Translations under genes and position numbers: made by a program
The notes under the pieces: generated by a model
What the model saw: only the letters and a program-made list of their open reading frames with translations
Database searches by the model: none
Told to the model about the DNA's origin: nothing
Shown here: piece after piece, positions 23,361 through 35,084 of the stretch
How positions within the stretch are numbered: the first letter of the stretch is position 1
Layout of the letters: every line of letters starts with the position of its first letter
NCBI RefSeq assembly: GCF_000280495.2
Contig: NZ_CP018016.1
Span: forward strand, 1,612,001 to 1,676,000
DNA from: Kosakonia radicincitans DSM 16656
Lineage (GTDB): Bacteria; Pseudomonadota; Gammaproteobacteria; Enterobacterales; Enterobacteriaceae
Length of the DNA: 64,000 nucleotides
Reading direction: 5' to 3'

Positions 23361-25507
23361 TGACAATGATGTCCGCATTTACCTTTAATGTGCGTCCCGA
23401 CAATATCGCGGTCGTCACCATTGATGTGCCGAATGAAAAAATGAACACCCTGAAAGCGGAGTTTGCAGGTGAAGTGCGCGCCATGCTGAAACAGATCCGC
23501 GACAATAAGGCGCTGCGTGGCGTGGTGTTTATCTCGGCCAAGGCAGACAATTTCATCGCTGGCGCGGATATCAATATGATCGCCCGTTGCCAGACGGCAA
23601 AAGAGGCCGAGGATCTGGCTCGTCAGGGGCAGCAAGTGATGGCGGAGATCCATGCGCTGTCGATTCCGGTGGTTGCCGCAATTCATGGCGCTTGCCTGGG
23701 CGGCGGGCTGGAACTGGCACTGGCGTGCCATCGCCGGATTTGTACTGACGACGCGAAAACAATGCTGGGATTGCCTGAAGTTCAGTTAGGTCTGCTGCCC
23801 GGTTCCGGCGGGACACAGCGATTGCCGCGTCTGATTGGCGTCAGTACGGCGCTGGAAATGATCCTCACCGGAAAACAGCTTCGTCCGCGCCAGGCATTAA
23901 AAGTTGGGCTGGTGGACGATGTCGTACCGCAGTCAATTCTCCTTGAGGCCGCTGTTGATTTGGCCAAACAGGGGCGGCCGGTTGCCCGTCATCTGCCGGT
24001 TCGTGAACGGGTTCTGGCCGGGCCGCTTGGCCGCGCGTTGCTGTTCCGTATGGTGAGTAAGAAAACCGAACAAAAAACCCAGGGGAATTATCCTGCGGCC
24101 ACGCGCATTTTATCCGTTATTGAAACCGGGTTGACGCAGGGGCGCAGCAGCGGTTACGACGCGGAAGCGCGCGCGTTTGGTCAACTGGCGATGACGCCGC
24201 AATCACAGGCGTTACGCCACCTGTTCTTCGCCAGTACCGGCGTTAAAAAAGATCCTGGCAGCGAGGTGCAGGCTGGCCCGTTGAACACGATCGGTGTGCT
24301 GGGCGGCGGATTAATGGGCGGCGGGATCGCTTTCGTCACGGCAAGCAAAGCAGGATTGCCGGTTCGCATAAAAGATATTAATGCGAAAGGGATCAACCAC
24401 GCGCTGAAATACAGTTGGGAAGAGCTGGATAAAAAAGTGCGGCGCCGCTACCTGAAAGCGGGCGAGCGCGATAAGCAGTTGGCGAAAATATCCGGCACCC
24501 TGGATTTTAGCGGCTTTGCTCAGCGTGACTTGGTCATTGAGGCGGTGTTTGAAGATCTGGCGTTGAAACAGAAAATGGTGGCTGAAGTGGAAGCCCATTG
24601 TTCCGCTCATACTATTTTTGCCTCCAATACCTCTTCTTTACCGATCGGCGATATTGCAGCGCATGCCGCGCGACCAGAAAAGATCATCGGATTACATTTT
24701 TTCAGTCCGGTGGAAAAAATGCCATTGGTGGAGGTGATCCCACACGCCGGAACGGATGAGCAGACCATCGCTACCACGGTAAAGCTGGCGAAAAAACAGG
24801 GCAAAACGCCGATTGTGGTCGCGGATAAAGCCGGATTTTACGTGAACCGCATTCTTGCTCCCTATATTAATGAAGCCATCCGGCTGCTGAGTGAAGGCGA
24901 GTGCATCGAGGATATTGATCGCGCGCTGGTGAAATTTGGCTTCCCGGTCGGGCCGATCCAGTTACTGGATGAAGTGGGCATCGATACCGGTACAAAAATT
25001 ATTCCGGTGCTGGAAAGCGCTTATGGTGAACGGTTTAGCGCCCCTGCAAGTATTGTGAGCGCAATTCTGAACGACGATCGCAAAGGGCGAAAAAATGGTC
25101 GTGGTTTCTATCTTTACCCTGCGAAAGGGCGTAAAAGCAAAAAGCAGCCCGATCCGGCGATTTATCCCCTGATTGGTGCCTCCGGCGGTGGGAGGTTATC
25201 GGCAGAGCAGATGGCGGAACGCTGTGTGCTGCTGATGCTGAACGAGGCGGTGCGTTGCTTTGATGAGCAGGTTATTCGCAGCGCGCGAGACGGCGATATT
25301 GGCGCCGTATTCGGCATCGGTTTTCCGCCGTTTTTAGGCGGGCCGTTCCACTATATAGCGACATCAGGAGCGGGCGACGTCGTGGCGAGGTTGCAGCGGC
25401 TGGAGGCGCAATACGGTGCGCGTTTTGCGCCTTGTGAACCGCTGTTGCGTATGGCGGAGCAGGGTGTAACTTTTTGGTCGGAAAAAGAAACTGAAGATGT
25501 GAATTAA
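23360..25507 (+). CDS. fadJ: FadJ, multifunctional enoyl-CoA hydratase/3-hydroxyacyl-CoA dehydrogenase
   Basis: The 715-aa protein has an N-terminal crotonase domain with [29 protein letters not shown] and the [19 protein letters not shown] stretch carrying the catalytic Glu. From about residue 310 an NAD-binding Rossmann motif [14 protein letters not shown] opens the dehydrogenase domain, with [16 protein letters not shown] further on. It performs hydration and oxidation in beta-oxidation, mainly under anaerobic conditions. It starts on the last base of the fadI stop. Confidence 0.97.
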   Translation: MTMMSAFTFNVRPDNIAVVTIDVPNEKMNTLKAEFAGEVRAMLKQIRDNKALRGVVFISAKADNFIAGADINMIARCQTAKEAEDLARQGQQVMAEIHALSIPVVAAIHGACLGGGLELALACHRRICTDDAKTMLGLPEVQLGLLPGSGGTQRLPRLIGVSTALEMILTGKQLRPRQALKVGLVDDVVPQSILLEAAVDLAKQGRPVARHLPVRERVLAGPLGRALLFRMVSKKTEQKTQGNYPAATRILSVIETGLTQGRSSGYDAEARAFGQLAMTPQSQALRHLFFASTGVKKDPGSEVQAGPLNTIGVLGGGLMGGGIAFVTASKAGLPVRIKDINAKGINHALKYSWEELDKKVRRRYLKAGERDKQLAKISGTLDFSGFAQRDLVIEAVFEDLALKQKMVAEVEAHCSAHTIFASNTSSLPIGDIAAHAARPEKIIGLHFFSPVEKMPLVEVIPHAGTDEQTIATTVKLAKKQGKTPIVVADKAGFYVNRILAPYINEAIRLLSEGECIEDIDRALVKFGFPVGPIQLLDEVGIDTGTKIIPVLESAYGERFSAPASIVSAILNDDRKGRKNGRGFYLYPAKGRKSKKQPDPAIYPLIGASGGGRLSAEQMAERCVLLMLNEAVRCFDEQVIRSARDGDIGAVFGIGFPPFLGGPFHYIATSGAGDVVARLQRLEAQYGARFAPCEPLLRMAEQGVTFWSEKETEDVN

Positions 25508-25717
25508 GGTCTAAAAATTTAATTCTGTTATTCCTCATGGCGTTCGCGGTTATTTTGTAAACAGTGATTGACTATACTTACACCATTGAGGTAAAAAACA
25601 GCGTTTCATTCATGGAATGGATCAGGCACAATGCCCGGCCATCGATACTTTTCCGTCGTCGCGAAATGATTTCGCAGTGAAAGTGTTGATGATTCTGGTT
25701 AACAAAAGCGGTGCAAT

Positions 25718-26203
25718 ATGCAAGTTTTTATCATGCGTCACGGCGACGCTGCCCTCGATGCAGCCAGTGACTCGGTTCGTCCCTTAACCCCTTGTGGCTG
25801 TGACGAATCCCGTCAAATGGCAACATGGTTGAAAGGCCAAAAAGTGGATATTGAACGTGTTCTGATCAGCCCTTTTTTACGTGCTGAACAGACGCTGGAA
25901 AAGGTAGGGGAGTGTATGAACCTGCCTGACAACGTGGAGGTCCTGCCGGAACTGACGCCTTGCGGCGATATCGGCCTTGTCAGTGCCTATTTACAGGCGC
26001 TGGCGAATGAAGGAATCTCCTCTGTGCTGGTGATCTCTCACCTGCCGCTGGTGGGTTACCTGGTGTCCGAGCTTTGCCCGGGTGAAGCACCGCCGATGTT
26101 TACCACTTCCGCCATTGCCAGCGTTACGCTGGGTGAAGACGGTAAAGGGGTTTTTGACTGGCAAATGAGTCCCTGCAACCTGAAGATGCGAAAAGCCATC
26201 TGA
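25718..26203 (+). CDS. sixA: SixA, phosphohistidine phosphatase
   Basis: The 161-aa protein has the RHG motif MRHGDAA with catalytic His8 and the partner His108 in VISHLPLVGYL. SixA removes phosphate from histidine of phosphotransfer proteins; the nitrogen PTS protein NPr is reported as its main target in E. coli. It has a 210-bp leader with a short CGAAATGATTTCG hairpin. It converges with smrB at a shared hairpin. Confidence 0.95.
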   Translation: MQVFIMRHGDAALDAASDSVRPLTPCGCDESRQMATWLKGQKVDIERVLISPFLRAEQTLEKVGECMNLPDNVEVLPELTPCGDIGLVSAYLQALANEGISSVLVISHLPLVGYLVSELCPGEAPPMFTTSAIASVTLGEDGKGVFDWQMSPCNLKMRKAI

Positions 26204-26226
26204 ATTCGCCGGACACTGAAAAACGC

Positions 26227-26247
26227 AGAGCCGCTTTATGCGGCTCT
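26227..26247. terminator. terminator between sixA and smrB
   Basis: AGAGCCGC/GCGGCTCT perfect 8-bp stem with a TTTAT loop. On the minus strand a GCGTTTTT tail follows, favouring termination of smrB; both convergent genes could use it. Confidence 0.75.
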
Positions 26248-26261
26248 TGACGTTTCTGGCA

Positions 26262-26813
26262 TCAGGGCAGTTCCGGCGGCTGCCACTCTTCCACTTCAAT
26301 CAGCACCAGAATTGCTGCGTCGCCGCCATACTCTTTCGGCGCCTGGTGAAACGCCATCACATGCGGGTGCTGCGCCAGCCACAGCGGTGTCTGTTGCTTC
26401 AGAATGTGTTTACCGTGGCCGTGCATCACGCAGGCGCAGAACACATGTTCACGGCGACAGGCGGCGATCAGCGCGCCCAGTTCTTGCTTCGCCTGCTGCT
26501 GTGTTAAACCGTGCAGATCGAGAAACAACTCCGGCGAGTAGTCGCCCCGACGCATCTTTTTTAGCTCAAAATGGCTGACATCTTCACGCACATATTTGAC
26601 CGGACCTTCGGTATTGAGCAGCGGCTGAAACTCGTCGGAAAAGTAGTGACTGTTGTCGGCTTGTTCCTGTAATAACCGTTTCACCGGAACTTCGCTGATT
26701 TTTTTCCGCGCCGGGCGATGTACCACGGTATCCTGCTTAAGCTGGCGCGTACCGGTCATCAGTTGCCGGAACAACACCTGTTCCTCCTCGCTAAGCGATG
26801 ATTTCTTTTTCAT
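26262..26813 (-). CDS. smrB: SmrB (YfcN), ribosome-rescue endonuclease
   Basis: The 183-aa protein carries the Smr domain with the DLHG motif (99-102) and the HGHGK motif (131-135) needed for nuclease activity. In E. coli SmrB cuts mRNA between collided ribosomes, upstream of rescue. Sequence and length match E. coli SmrB. It is divergent from prmB. Confidence 0.95.
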   Translation of the reverse strand: MKKKSSLSEEEQVLFRQLMTGTRQLKQDTVVHRPARKKISEVPVKRLLQEQADNSHYFSDEFQPLLNTEGPVKYVREDVSHFELKKMRRGDYSPELFLDLHGLTQQQAKQELGALIAACRREHVFCACVMHGHGKHILKQQTPLWLAQHPHVMAFHQAPKEYGGDAAILVLIEVEEWQPPELP

Positions 26814-26978
26814 TTGTGCGTCTCATCTTTTCTTTTCTTCAGTGTACCCGACTCACTGCGGCTCCGGCGAAGCAAAATGCATTTTTCCCTCTGGCAGGCG
26901 CGTGAGATGCTGATTTATCGCCGTCTTCATGGCAAACTAGCCGCCGAATTTAATGCGAGCATGTACCTGGGGGATACT

Positions 26979-27911
26979 ATGGATAAAATTTTTGTCGATG
27001 AAGCAGTGAATGAGCTGCACACCATTCAGGACATGCTGCGCTGGGCGGTCAGCCGCTTCAGCGCCGCGAATATCTGGTACGGTCACGGCACGGATAACCC
27101 GTGGGACGAAGCGGTGCAACTGGTGTTGCCGACGCTCTATCTGCCGCTCGATATCCCGGAGGATATGCGCACCGCGCGTCTGACTTCCAGCGAGCGTCAC
27201 CGCATTGTTGAGCGCGTGATCCGTCGCGTTAACGAGCGTATTCCGGTCGCTTACCTGACCAACAAAGCGTGGTTCTGCGGCCACGAATTTTATGTCGATG
27301 AGCGCGTGCTGGTGCCGCGTTCCCCGATTGGCGAACTTATCAACAACCGCTTTGCCGGGCTGATTGATCAACAGCCGCAGCATATTCTGGATATGTGTAC
27401 CGGCAGCGGCTGTATCGCTATTGCGACGGCGTACGCCTTCCCGGAAGCGGAAGTGGATGCGGTCGATATCTCCGCGGATGCGCTGGCGGTAACTGAGCAC
27501 AATATTGAAGAGCACGGCCTGATTCACCACGTTACGCCGATCCGTTCCGACCTGTTCCGCGATCTGCCGAAAGTGCAGTACGACCTGATTGTCACCAACC
27601 CGCCGTACGTTGATGAAGAAGATATGTCCGATCTGCCATCGGAATACCGTCACGAGCCGGAGCTGGGCCTGGCATCGGGCAGCGACGGCCTGAAACTGAC
27701 GCGCCGCATTCTGGCCTGCGCCCCGGATTACCTTGCTGACCACGGCATCCTGATTTGTGAAGTCGGCAACAGCATGGTACATCTGATGGAACAATATCCG
27801 GACGTTCCGTTCACCTGGCTGGAGTTTGATAATGGCGGGGACGGCGTCTTTATGCTGACCAAAGCGCAGCTGATTGCCGCTCGCGAACACTTCAGCATCT
27901 ATAAAGATTAA
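26979..27911 (+). CDS. prmB: PrmB, ribosomal protein uL3 glutamine methyltransferase
   Basis: The 310-aa protein matches E. coli PrmB in full: SAM-binding DMCTGSGC at 138-145 and the glutamine-methylation NPPY at 207-210. It methylates a glutamine of ribosomal protein L3. The open frame extends upstream to 26814, but ATG 26979 has a GGGGG ribosome site and aligns with the E. coli start. aroC follows 37 bp later. Confidence 0.96.
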   Translation: MDKIFVDEAVNELHTIQDMLRWAVSRFSAANIWYGHGTDNPWDEAVQLVLPTLYLPLDIPEDMRTARLTSSERHRIVERVIRRVNERIPVAYLTNKAWFCGHEFYVDERVLVPRSPIGELINNRFAGLIDQQPQHILDMCTGSGCIAIATAYAFPEAEVDAVDISADALAVTEHNIEEHGLIHHVTPIRSDLFRDLPKVQYDLIVTNPPYVDEEDMSDLPSEYRHEPELGLASGSDGLKLTRRILACAPDYLADHGILICEVGNSMVHLMEQYPDVPFTWLEFDNGGDGVFMLTKAQLIAAREHFSIYKD

Positions 27912-27948
27912 AACGACGCTCAACACCAACAACGACAACGGAGCCGTT

Positions 27949-29034
27949 ATGGCAGGTAACACAATTGGACAACTTTTCCGCGTAACCACGTTTGGTGAAT
28001 CGCACGGCCTGGCGCTGGGTTGCATCGTTGACGGCGTACCTCCGGGTATTCCGCTGACCGAAGCCGATTTACAACACGATCTCGACAGACGACGCCCGGG
28101 AACATCGCGCTATACCACCCAACGCCGCGAACCGGATCAGGTGAAGATTCTGTCCGGCGTCTTTGAAGGCGTCACCACTGGTACCAGCATTGGTCTGCTG
28201 ATCGAAAACACCGACCAGCGCTCGCAGGATTATGGCGCGATTAAAGATCTGTTCCGCCCGGGCCATGCGGATTACACCTACGAACAAAAATACGGTCTGC
28301 GCGACTATCGCGGTGGTGGCCGTTCTTCTGCGCGCGAAACCGCAATGCGCGTCGCCGCTGGCGCTATCGCCAAGAAATATCTGGCGCAGAAATTTGGCAT
28401 TGTTATTCGCGGCTGCCTGACTCAGATGGGCGAGATCCCGCTGGAGATCAAAGACTGGGCGCAGGTTGAACAGAACCCGTTTTTCTGCCCGGATCCGGAC
28501 AAAATCGAGGCGCTGGATGAACTGATGCGCGGCCTGAAAAAAGAGGGCGACTCCATCGGGGCGAAAGTGACCGTAGTGGCCGATGGCGTTCCGGCAGGTT
28601 TTGGCGAGCCGGTGTTTGACCGTCTTGATGCTGATATCGCGCACGCGCTGATGAGCATCAACGCGGTGAAAGGCGTGGAAATTGGCGATGGCTTTGAAGT
28701 CGTGAAGCTGCGCGGCAGCGAAAACCGCGACGAAATCACGCAGCAGGGTTTCCAGAGCAACCACGCGGGCGGCATTCTTGGCGGCATCAGCAGCGGGCAG
28801 CAAATTATTGCCAATATAGCGCTGAAACCCACGTCGAGCATTACCGTACCGGGTCGCACCATTAATCGTTTCGGCGAAGAAGTGGATATGGTAACCAAAG
28901 GCCGTCACGATCCGTGTGTCGGTATTCGCGCCGTGCCGATCGCCGAAGCGATGCTGGCGATCGTGCTGATGGATCACTTCCTGCGTCAGCGTGCGCAAAA
29001 CGCTGATGTCACTACTGATATTCCACGCTGGTAA
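27949..29034 (+). CDS. aroC: AroC, chorismate synthase
   Basis: The 361-aa protein equals E. coli AroC in length and carries the family signatures [18 protein letters not shown] near the start, [19 protein letters not shown] and the [18 protein letters not shown] block. It converts EPSP to chorismate with reduced FMN, the last common step of aromatic synthesis. A 446-codon antisense frame over this gene is a shadow. mepA starts 3 bp after the stop. Confidence 0.98.
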   Translation: MAGNTIGQLFRVTTFGESHGLALGCIVDGVPPGIPLTEADLQHDLDRRRPGTSRYTTQRREPDQVKILSGVFEGVTTGTSIGLLIENTDQRSQDYGAIKDLFRPGHADYTYEQKYGLRDYRGGGRSSARETAMRVAAGAIAKKYLAQKFGIVIRGCLTQMGEIPLEIKDWAQVEQNPFFCPDPDKIEALDELMRGLKKEGDSIGAKVTVVADGVPAGFGEPVFDRLDADIAHALMSINAVKGVEIGDGFEVVKLRGSENRDEITQQGFQSNHAGGILGGISSGQQIIANIALKPTSSITVPGRTINRFGEEVDMVTKGRHDPCVGIRAVPIAEAMLAIVLMDHFLRQRAQNADVTTDIPRW

Positions 29035-29037
29035 ATA

Positions 29038-29862
29038 ATGAAAAGAACGGCAATTGCGCTGTTTACTCTGCTGGTGTGCGCCGCCGCGACGGCGGCGACA
29101 CCGTGGCAAAAACTGACGCATCCGGTCGCCGGTAGCCCGCAGTCCATTGGCGCGTTCGCTAATGGTTGTATCGTTGGTGCGCATGCGCTGCCGCTGCAAT
29201 CGGACAACTATCAGGTGATGCGCACTGACCAGCGGCGCTACTTCGGTCATCCCGATCTGGTGCTGTTTATTCAGCGTCTGAGCAATCAGGTGCACAATCT
29301 GGGGCTGGGTACGGTGCTGGTGGGCGACATGGGGATGCCCGCAGGTGGACGTTTCAACGGCGGCCATGCCAGCCATCAATCCGGGCTGGATGTTGATATC
29401 TTCCTGCAACTACCGAAAACGCGCTGGAGCGCCGCGCAGTTGCTGAAACCACAGGCGCTGGATCTCGTCTCAAGCGATGGTAAGCAAGTCGTGCCCGCGC
29501 TGTGGAAGCCGGAAATCAGTAGCATGATCAAGCTGGCGGCACAAGATAACGACGTGACGCGCATTTTCGTTAACCCGGCAATCAAACAGCAGCTTTGCCT
29601 CGATGCCGGAACCGATCGCGACTGGCTGCGTAAAGTGCGTCCATGGTTCCAGCATCGTGCGCATATGCACGTGCGTTTGCGCTGTCCGGCTGATAGCCTG
29701 GAGTGCCAGGATCAACCTCTGCCGCCGCCTGGCGACGGTTGCGGCGCAGAACTGCAAAGCTGGTTTGAACCAGCGAAACCTGGCAGCACAATCCCTGAGA
29801 AAAAGACGCCGCCGCCATTGCCGCGGTCTTGTCAGGCTTTACTGGATGAACACGCACTCTGA
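29038..29862 (+). CDS. mepA: MepA, periplasmic murein DD-endopeptidase
   Basis: The 274-aa protein has a signal peptide ([14 protein letters not shown]) and the LAS-metallopeptidase zinc ligands His113 and Asp120 (HQSGLDVD) and His211 (HMHVRLRC), the same positions as in E. coli MepA. It cuts D-alanyl-meso-DAP cross-links. Its stop overlaps the yfcA start by one base. Confidence 0.97.
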   Translation: MKRTAIALFTLLVCAAATAATPWQKLTHPVAGSPQSIGAFANGCIVGAHALPLQSDNYQVMRTDQRRYFGHPDLVLFIQRLSNQVHNLGLGTVLVGDMGMPAGGRFNGGHASHQSGLDVDIFLQLPKTRWSAAQLLKPQALDLVSSDGKQVVPALWKPEISSMIKLAAQDNDVTRIFVNPAIKQQLCLDAGTDRDWLRKVRPWFQHRAHMHVRLRCPADSLECQDQPLPPPGDGCGAELQSWFEPAKPGSTIPEKKTPPPLPRSCQALLDEHAL

Positions 29863-30674
29863 TGGAACTCTTTCAACAACTGTTTATGGTATCGCCGTTA
29901 CTGCTGGTGGTGCTTTTTTTTGTCGCGTTGCTGGCTGGTTTTATTGACGCGCTGGCGGGCGGCGGCGGGCTGTTAACGGTGCCAGCGTTACTGGCGGCAG
30001 GTATGACGCCAGCCCAGGCGTTGGCAACGAATAAATTACAAGCCTGTGGCGGTTCGATTTCTGCGTCGCTGTACTTTATCCGTCGCAAAGTGGTGAATCT
30101 TGCCGATCAGAAACTCAATATCCTGATGACCTTTATCGGCTCAACCACCGGCGCGCTGCTGGTGCAGCATGTGCAATCGGATGTACTGCGCCAAATCCTG
30201 CCGATTCTGGTGATCTGTATCGGTCTCTACTTCCTGTTGATGCCGAAGCTGGGTGAGGAGGATCGTCAGCGTCGTTTGTACGGGCTGCCGTTTGCGCTGG
30301 TCTCCGGTGGCTGTGTCGGTTTTTACGACGGTTTCTTCGGCCCCGGCGCCGGTTCCTTTTACGCGCTGGCTTTTGTGACGCTCGCAGGGTACAACCTGGC
30401 GAAATCCACCGCGCATGCCAAAGTGCTGAATGCCACCTCGAATGTCGGCGGTCTGCTGCTGTTTATTATTGGCGGCAAAGTTGTGTGGGGCACGGGTTTC
30501 ATCATGCTGGCCGGGCAGTTTCTCGGCGCGCGAATGGGCTCGCGTCTGGTGCTCAGCAAAGGGCAAAAACTCATTCGTCCGATGATTGTGATTGTCTCGG
30601 CGGTGATGAGTGCAAAACTTCTTTATGACAGTCACGGCCAGGAGATCCTCCATTTTCTGGGGGTGAACGTATGA
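29862..30674 (+). CDS. yfcA: YfcA, TauE/SafE-family inner-membrane permease
   Basis: The 270-aa protein has about eight helices and the family pattern LAGFIDALAGGGGLLTVPAL at the N-terminus, repeated in the second half as FYDGFFGPGAGSFYALAF. TauE/SafE proteins export or import sulfur-containing organic anions; the substrate of YfcA is unknown. It is coupled to mepA and overlaps epmC by 4 bp. Confidence 0.96.
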   Translation: MELFQQLFMVSPLLLVVLFFVALLAGFIDALAGGGGLLTVPALLAAGMTPAQALATNKLQACGGSISASLYFIRRKVVNLADQKLNILMTFIGSTTGALLVQHVQSDVLRQILPILVICIGLYFLLMPKLGEEDRQRRLYGLPFALVSGGCVGFYDGFFGPGAGSFYALAFVTLAGYNLAKSTAHAKVLNATSNVGGLLLFIIGGKVVWGTGFIMLAGQFLGARMGSRLVLSKGQKLIRPMIVIVSAVMSAKLLYDSHGQEILHFLGVNV

Positions 30675-31210
30675 CACATCACTACCAACAATTGATTGAT
30701 ATTTTTGACGGCTGTTTTGCCGACGATTTTAATACCCGTCTGATTAAAGGCGACGACGAACCGATCTATCTTCCTGCTGATGCGGATGCGCCGTATAACC
30801 GCATTGTTTTTGCTCACGGTTTTTATGCCAGCGCGTTACATGAGATTTCGCACTGGTGCATCGCCGGTGCCGAGCGTCGCAAGCAGGTGGATTTTGGATA
30901 CTGGTATTGCCCTGATGGCCGCGATGCGGTAACGCAGGGGCAGTTCGAGGATGTTGAAGTAAAACCGCAGGCGTTTGACTGGTTGTTTTGCGTGGCGGCG
31001 GGTTTCCCGTTTAATGTCAGTTGCGACAATCTGGAAGGCGATGTCGAGCCGGATCGTATTGTGTTCCAGCGCCGCGTTCACGCGCAGGTGATGGCTTATC
31101 TGGAGCAGGGTATTCCCCCGCGCCCGGCGCGTTTTATCAAGGCATTACAGGATTATTATCAAACGCCGCCTTTAGCGGCAGAACAGTTCCCATGGCCGGA
31201 AGATCTTTGA
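30671..31210 (+). CDS. epmC: EpmC, elongation factor P hydroxylase
   Basis: The 179-aa protein matches E. coli EpmC (YfcM), with the metal-binding HEISHW motif (57-62) in FYASALHEISHW. It hydroxylates the lysylated Lys34 of EF-P, the last step of EF-P modification. It overlaps yfcA (ATGA), so mepA-yfcA-epmC-yfcL are one transcript. Confidence 0.95.
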   Translation: MTHHYQQLIDIFDGCFADDFNTRLIKGDDEPIYLPADADAPYNRIVFAHGFYASALHEISHWCIAGAERRKQVDFGYWYCPDGRDAVTQGQFEDVEVKPQAFDWLFCVAAGFPFNVSCDNLEGDVEPDRIVFQRRVHAQVMAYLEQGIPPRPARFIKALQDYYQTPPLAAEQFPWPEDL

Positions 31211-31237
31211 AGCCATGTTGTCAAAAGAGGAAGAGAG

Positions 31238-31516
31238 ATGATCGCGGAGTTTGAATCACGCATTCTGGCGTTAATCGATAATATGGTGGATCACGCCAGT
31301 GATGATGAGTTGTTTGCGGGCGGTTATCTGCGCGGCCACCTGACGCTGGCGGTGGCTGAACTGGAAGGCGAGGATAACTATTCGCCGGAAAATCTGTACC
31401 AGAAAGTCACCGGTAGCGTGGAAACTGCTATTCAGGCCGGAGAACTGTCGCCGCGCGATCAGGCGCTGGTGATGGGGATGTGGGAAAACCTGTACCAGCA
31501 GGCGAAGTCGCATTAA
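31238..31516 (+). CDS. yfcL: YfcL-family protein
   Basis: The 92-aa acidic protein matches E. coli YfcL (for example [20 protein letters not shown] and the ending [10 protein letters not shown]). Its function is unknown. ATG 31238 follows AAGAGGAAGAGAG. It is the last gene of the run before a REP-type repeat and the convergent mnmC. Confidence 0.93.
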   Translation: MIAEFESRILALIDNMVDHASDDELFAGGYLRGHLTLAVAELEGEDNYSPENLYQKVTGSVETAIQAGELSPRDQALVMGMWENLYQQAKSH

Positions 31517-31545
31517 GGGGCGTAGTGCCGGGTAATGCTGACGTG

Positions 31546-31607
31546 TATCCGGCCAATATCCGTGCCTACAGGTTTGTAGGCCGGATAAAACAACGCCGCC
31601 ATCCGGC
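31546..31607. repeat. REP/BIME-type intergenic palindrome cluster
   Basis: TATCCGGCC (31546-31554) pairs with GGCCGGATA (31579-31587), with an inner stem CCTACA/TGTAGG. Then GCCGGAT and ATCCGGC (31601-31607) form a second palindrome. This is the usual look of enterobacterial REP units between convergent genes (yfcL and mnmC). Confidence 0.75.
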
Positions 31608-31621
31608 GAATATTTCCACCT

Positions 31622-33622
31622 TCACTTCACCGCTCTGCCTTTCAATAACTTCCTGACCCACAAACGATTCGGATTGAGGGCTGCCAGCGTTTCGCCATCC
31701 AGCGGAATCGGCTCGTCACTCATCTGCGAAGCCAGAATCTCCGCCGCCAGCGGCGCGCTGCACAAACCGCGCGAACCGAGAGCGCCGAGCATAAATAAAC
31801 CTTCGTAGATCGGCGCACTGACCGCTTCTTCCGGCCGTTCTGCCAGTTGGGCGTAAGCTGCCAGCGTGGCGTCAAAGTCGGCGACATTCCCGACCATCGG
31901 CAGATGATCCCGCGTTGCGCAGCGTACGCCGCAGCGCGCGTCGCCGTCGCTGACATCCACCTCTTTTGCCCAGGTTGCATACGGGAAACAGTCGATAAGC
32001 CGCTGGCGATTCTGCTGCTGATCCGCCTCGCTGTAACCTGCCTCCTGCTGCCCGCGATGATAGCTGGCGCCGATGCAGTGCTGCTGGTTATGCGGGTTCT
32101 GCGGCGTCAGATAACCGTCGTAGCACAGCACCTGGCGAAGCGCAGAGAGCATATTGCTGGTCGGAATATGGCTGACCTGACCGGCAACAGGATAGACGGG
32201 CAGTTTCTCTGTTTGCGGGAAATGGTGAATGCGGTGCCCGTTCGCCAGTACGACTGCTGCATGCGCCCGCTGGTTGCCATGGCGGAAATGAAGTTGCCAG
32301 CGCTGATCTTCACGGCTCAGGCGTTCAACATCATGTCCATAATGCACTTGCAGACCTTGCTCGCAAGCCCGCTTAATCGCGGCGGCCGTTAACTGCGCCG
32401 GGCAGAGCCAGCCGCCGAGTGGGTAATTCACGCCGCCGCATTCCGTTTCCACGCCGGTTTCGGCTTTCACCTCCTGTGCATCAACCGCACGGGCAATCTC
32501 CGGCGGCAGATCCAGCGTCAACATTTGTGCGATTTTTTGTTGGCTTTTTTCATCCCAGCCAAGTTGTGTGACGCCGCACCACTGATGGTCAAACGTCACG
32601 GGTAACGCATCATACAGACGGCGGGCAAAGGTAAACGCCGCGGGGAAGAAGCGGGCCAGCGCCGGATCGTGAGCGCTGAGCAGCGGATAAAGCGCCCCCT
32701 GGCGGTTGCCGGATGCGCCTTCGGCGGGCGCGTCGTCGGCGCAGTAAAGCGTCACCCGCCAGCCGCGTCGCAGCAAGGCCAGCGATAACAGCGCGCAGGC
32801 GACACCGCCGCCAATCAGCGCCACATCGCGTACCTCAGTGCCGCTGCGGGCAAACCACGGCGTACGCGGCGCAGATGCAACGGTGTTTTCCATTACGCCG
32901 GTCAACATTTCGCGTTTGCGGCCAAAACCTTTGCTTTTGCGCATGGTAAAGCCCGCTTCCTGCAAACCACGACGGACAAAACCTGCCGAGGTAAAGGTTG
33001 CCAGCGTGCCGCCCGGCCTTGCCAGTCGAGCCATCGCGGCAAACAGGTTTGGCGTCCACATATCCGGGTTTTTCGCCGGGGCAAAGCCATCCAGGAACCA
33101 GGCGTCGACGCGCTGGTTTAAGGAATCATCAAGCGTATCGGTGAGTTGATTGATATCGCCAAACCATAAATCCAGCGTCACACGACCTTCATCGAGCAGC
33201 AGTCGGTGGCAGCCGCCAAAGGGCAGCGGCCACTGCGCCTGTAACTGTTCCGCCCATGGTGCCAGTTCCGGCCAGTGCGCGTGGGCTTTGCGCAGATCGT
33301 CCTGGGTGAGAGGAAATTTTTCAAAACTGATGAAATGTAATCTTTCCAGGGTAGCGTCAGGATTGGCTGCGCGAAAGGCCGCGAATGCCTGCCACAACGT
33401 GAGGAAATTCAGACCGGTGCCAAACCCGCTCTCCGCAACCACAAACAGCGGGCGCGGGTGTTCAGGAAAACGCTGTTCCAGTTGGTTGCCGCCGAGAAAA
33501 ACATAACGCGTCTCTTCCAGTCCGTTATCATTAGAGAAATAGACGTCGTCGAAATCTCGGGAAACAGGTGTACCCTCAGCGTTGAATTCGAGGTTGGCGG
33601 ATTGTATAGCGGTTTGTTTCAC
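31622..33622 (-). CDS. mnmC: MnmC, bifunctional tRNA 5-methylaminomethyl-2-thiouridine synthesis enzyme
   Basis: The protein is 666 aa from GTG 33622, aligning with E. coli MnmC (668 aa). The N-terminal methyltransferase domain has [19 protein letters not shown] and [14 protein letters not shown]. The C-terminal FAD oxidoreductase begins with the dinucleotide motif [19 protein letters not shown] at about residue 265. It turns cmnm5s2U into mnm5s2U at wobble position 34. The frame extends upstream through fabB promoter DNA, so the later GTG is preferred. Confidence 0.95.
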   Translation of the reverse strand: MKQTAIQSANLEFNAEGTPVSRDFDDVYFSNDNGLEETRYVFLGGNQLEQRFPEHPRPLFVVAESGFGTGLNFLTLWQAFAAFRAANPDATLERLHFISFEKFPLTQDDLRKAHAHWPELAPWAEQLQAQWPLPFGGCHRLLLDEGRVTLDLWFGDINQLTDTLDDSLNQRVDAWFLDGFAPAKNPDMWTPNLFAAMARLARPGGTLATFTSAGFVRRGLQEAGFTMRKSKGFGRKREMLTGVMENTVASAPRTPWFARSGTEVRDVALIGGGVACALLSLALLRRGWRVTLYCADDAPAEGASGNRQGALYPLLSAHDPALARFFPAAFTFARRLYDALPVTFDHQWCGVTQLGWDEKSQQKIAQMLTLDLPPEIARAVDAQEVKAETGVETECGGVNYPLGGWLCPAQLTAAAIKRACEQGLQVHYGHDVERLSREDQRWQLHFRHGNQRAHAAVVLANGHRIHHFPQTEKLPVYPVAGQVSHIPTSNMLSALRQVLCYDGYLTPQNPHNQQHCIGASYHRGQQEAGYSEADQQQNRQRLIDCFPYATWAKEVDVSDGDARCGVRCATRDHLPMVGNVADFDATLAAYAQLAERPEEAVSAPIYEGLFMLGALGSRGLCSAPLAAEILASQMSDEPIPLDGETLAALNPNRLWVRKLLKGRAVK

Positions 33623-33698
33623 GTAAGTTACTCGTCCATCAGGCAGTGTCACGATCTTAACGAGGGACAAAGAAAGGCGCAAATTTCCACAGAAAATG

Positions 33699-33732
33699 TC
33701 TGATCGGACTTGTTCGGCGTACAAGTGTACGC
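33699..33732. promoter_or_regulatory. FadR and FabR sites in the fabB promoter
   Basis: TCTGATCGGACTTG (33699-33712) resembles the FadR activator site of E. coli fabB, and GCGTACAAGTGTACGC (33717-33732) is a perfect-armed palindrome matching the FabR operator. Together they balance unsaturated fatty acid synthesis. Confidence 0.75.
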
Positions 33733-33777
33733 TATCTTGCGACACGAAACTTAATTAGTGCGACTTAGGGGTATTGA

Positions 33778-34992
33778 ATGAAACGTGCAGTGATTACTGG
33801 CCTGGGCATCGTTTCCAGCATTGGTAATAACCAGCAGGAAGTCCTGGCATCTCTGCGTGAAGGACGCTCAGGGATCACATTCTCTCAGGAATTTAAAGAT
33901 TCCGGCATGCGCAGCCACGTATGGGGTAACGTTAAACTGGACACCACTGGTTTGATCGACCGTAAAGTGGTTCGTTTCATGAACGATGCCTCTATCTATT
34001 CCTATCTTTCCATGCAGCAGGCGATCGAAGATGCTGGCCTGAAAGACGAGGTTTACCAGAACAACCCGCGCGTGGGCCTGATTGCAGGTTCTGGCGGTTC
34101 TTCTAAATCTCAGGTTTTCGGCGCTGATGCGATGCGTAGCCCGCGTGGTCTGAAAGCTGTGGGTCCTTATGTGGTGACCAAAGCGATGGCATCTGCGGTG
34201 TCCGCTTGCCTCGCAACACCATTTAAAATCCACGGTGTTAACTACTCTATCAGTTCTGCTTGCGCTACTTCCGCGCACTGCATCGGTAACGCGGTAGAAC
34301 AGATTCAACTGGGTAAACAGGACATCGTTTTTGCTGGCGGCGGCGAAGAGCTGTGCTGGGAAATGGCCTGTGAATTTGACGCGATGGGCGCGTTGTCCAC
34401 CAAGTACAACGAAACGCCAGAAAAAGCTTCCCGTACCTATGACAAACACCGTGACGGTTTCGTTATCGCGGGTGGCGGCGGTATGGTTGTTGTTGAAGAG
34501 CTGGAACATGCACTGGCGCGTGGCGCGCACATCTATGCAGAGATCGTTGGCTACGGCGCGACCTCTGATGGTGCGGACATGGTAGCGCCGTCAGGCGAAG
34601 GCGCAGTGCGTTGCATGAAGATGGCAATGCAAGACGTTGATACACCGATCGACTACCTGAACTCCCACGGTACTTCCACGCCGGTTGGCGACGTGAAAGA
34701 ACTGGGCGCTATTCGCGAAGTGTTCGGCGACAATAGCCCGGCTATCTCCGCAACCAAAGCGATGACCGGTCACTCTCTGGGCGCTGCGGGCGTACAGGAA
34801 GCGATCTACTCGCTGCTGATGCTGGAACACGGCTTTATCGCGCCGAGCATTAACGTGGAAGAGCTGGACGAGCAGGCTGCTGGCCTGAATATTGTGACAA
34901 AACCGATGGAAGCCTCGCTGACAACGGTCATGTCCAACAGCTTCGGTTTTGGCGGTACTAACGCCACGCTGGTGATGCGCAAACTGAAATAA
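33778..34992 (+). CDS. fabB: FabB, beta-ketoacyl-ACP synthase I
   Basis: The 404-aa condensing enzyme (E. coli 406 aa) has the nucleophile Cys162 in [10 protein letters not shown] and the two His in [12 protein letters not shown] and [10 protein letters not shown]. It elongates acyl-ACP and is essential for unsaturated fatty acids. It is divergent from mnmC, with FadR/FabR sites in the shared region, and ends at a strong terminator. Confidence 0.98.
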   Translation: MKRAVITGLGIVSSIGNNQQEVLASLREGRSGITFSQEFKDSGMRSHVWGNVKLDTTGLIDRKVVRFMNDASIYSYLSMQQAIEDAGLKDEVYQNNPRVGLIAGSGGSSKSQVFGADAMRSPRGLKAVGPYVVTKAMASAVSACLATPFKIHGVNYSISSACATSAHCIGNAVEQIQLGKQDIVFAGGGEELCWEMACEFDAMGALSTKYNETPEKASRTYDKHRDGFVIAGGGGMVVVEELEHALARGAHIYAEIVGYGATSDGADMVAPSGEGAVRCMKMAMQDVDTPIDYLNSHGTSTPVGDVKELGAIREVFGDNSPAISATKAMTGHSLGAAGVQEAIYSLLMLEHGFIAPSINVEELDEQAAGLNIVTKPMEASLTTVMSNSFGFGGTNATLVMRKLK

Positions 34993-35013
34993 GTTTGTCG
35001 GCAAGCAGAAAAA

Positions 35014-35037
35014 GAGAGCCACTGGCTCTCTTTTTTT
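35014..35037 (+). terminator. terminator after fabB
   Basis: GAGAGCC-ACT-GGCTCTC hairpin followed by seven T. Confidence 0.93.
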
Positions 35038-35084
35038 ATGCATTGACAAGCTGCCGTTGCGGCAGGCAAACTCCTCGCCGCAAC

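Noticed and set aside
26937..28025. 362-codon minus-strand open frame
   Set aside because: Antisense shadow of prmB; no recognisable protein features.
28069..29409. 446-codon minus-strand open frame
   Set aside because: It lies antisense to aroC and mepA, has His/Arg/Gln-rich composition typical of the complement of GC-rich codons, and shows no domain.
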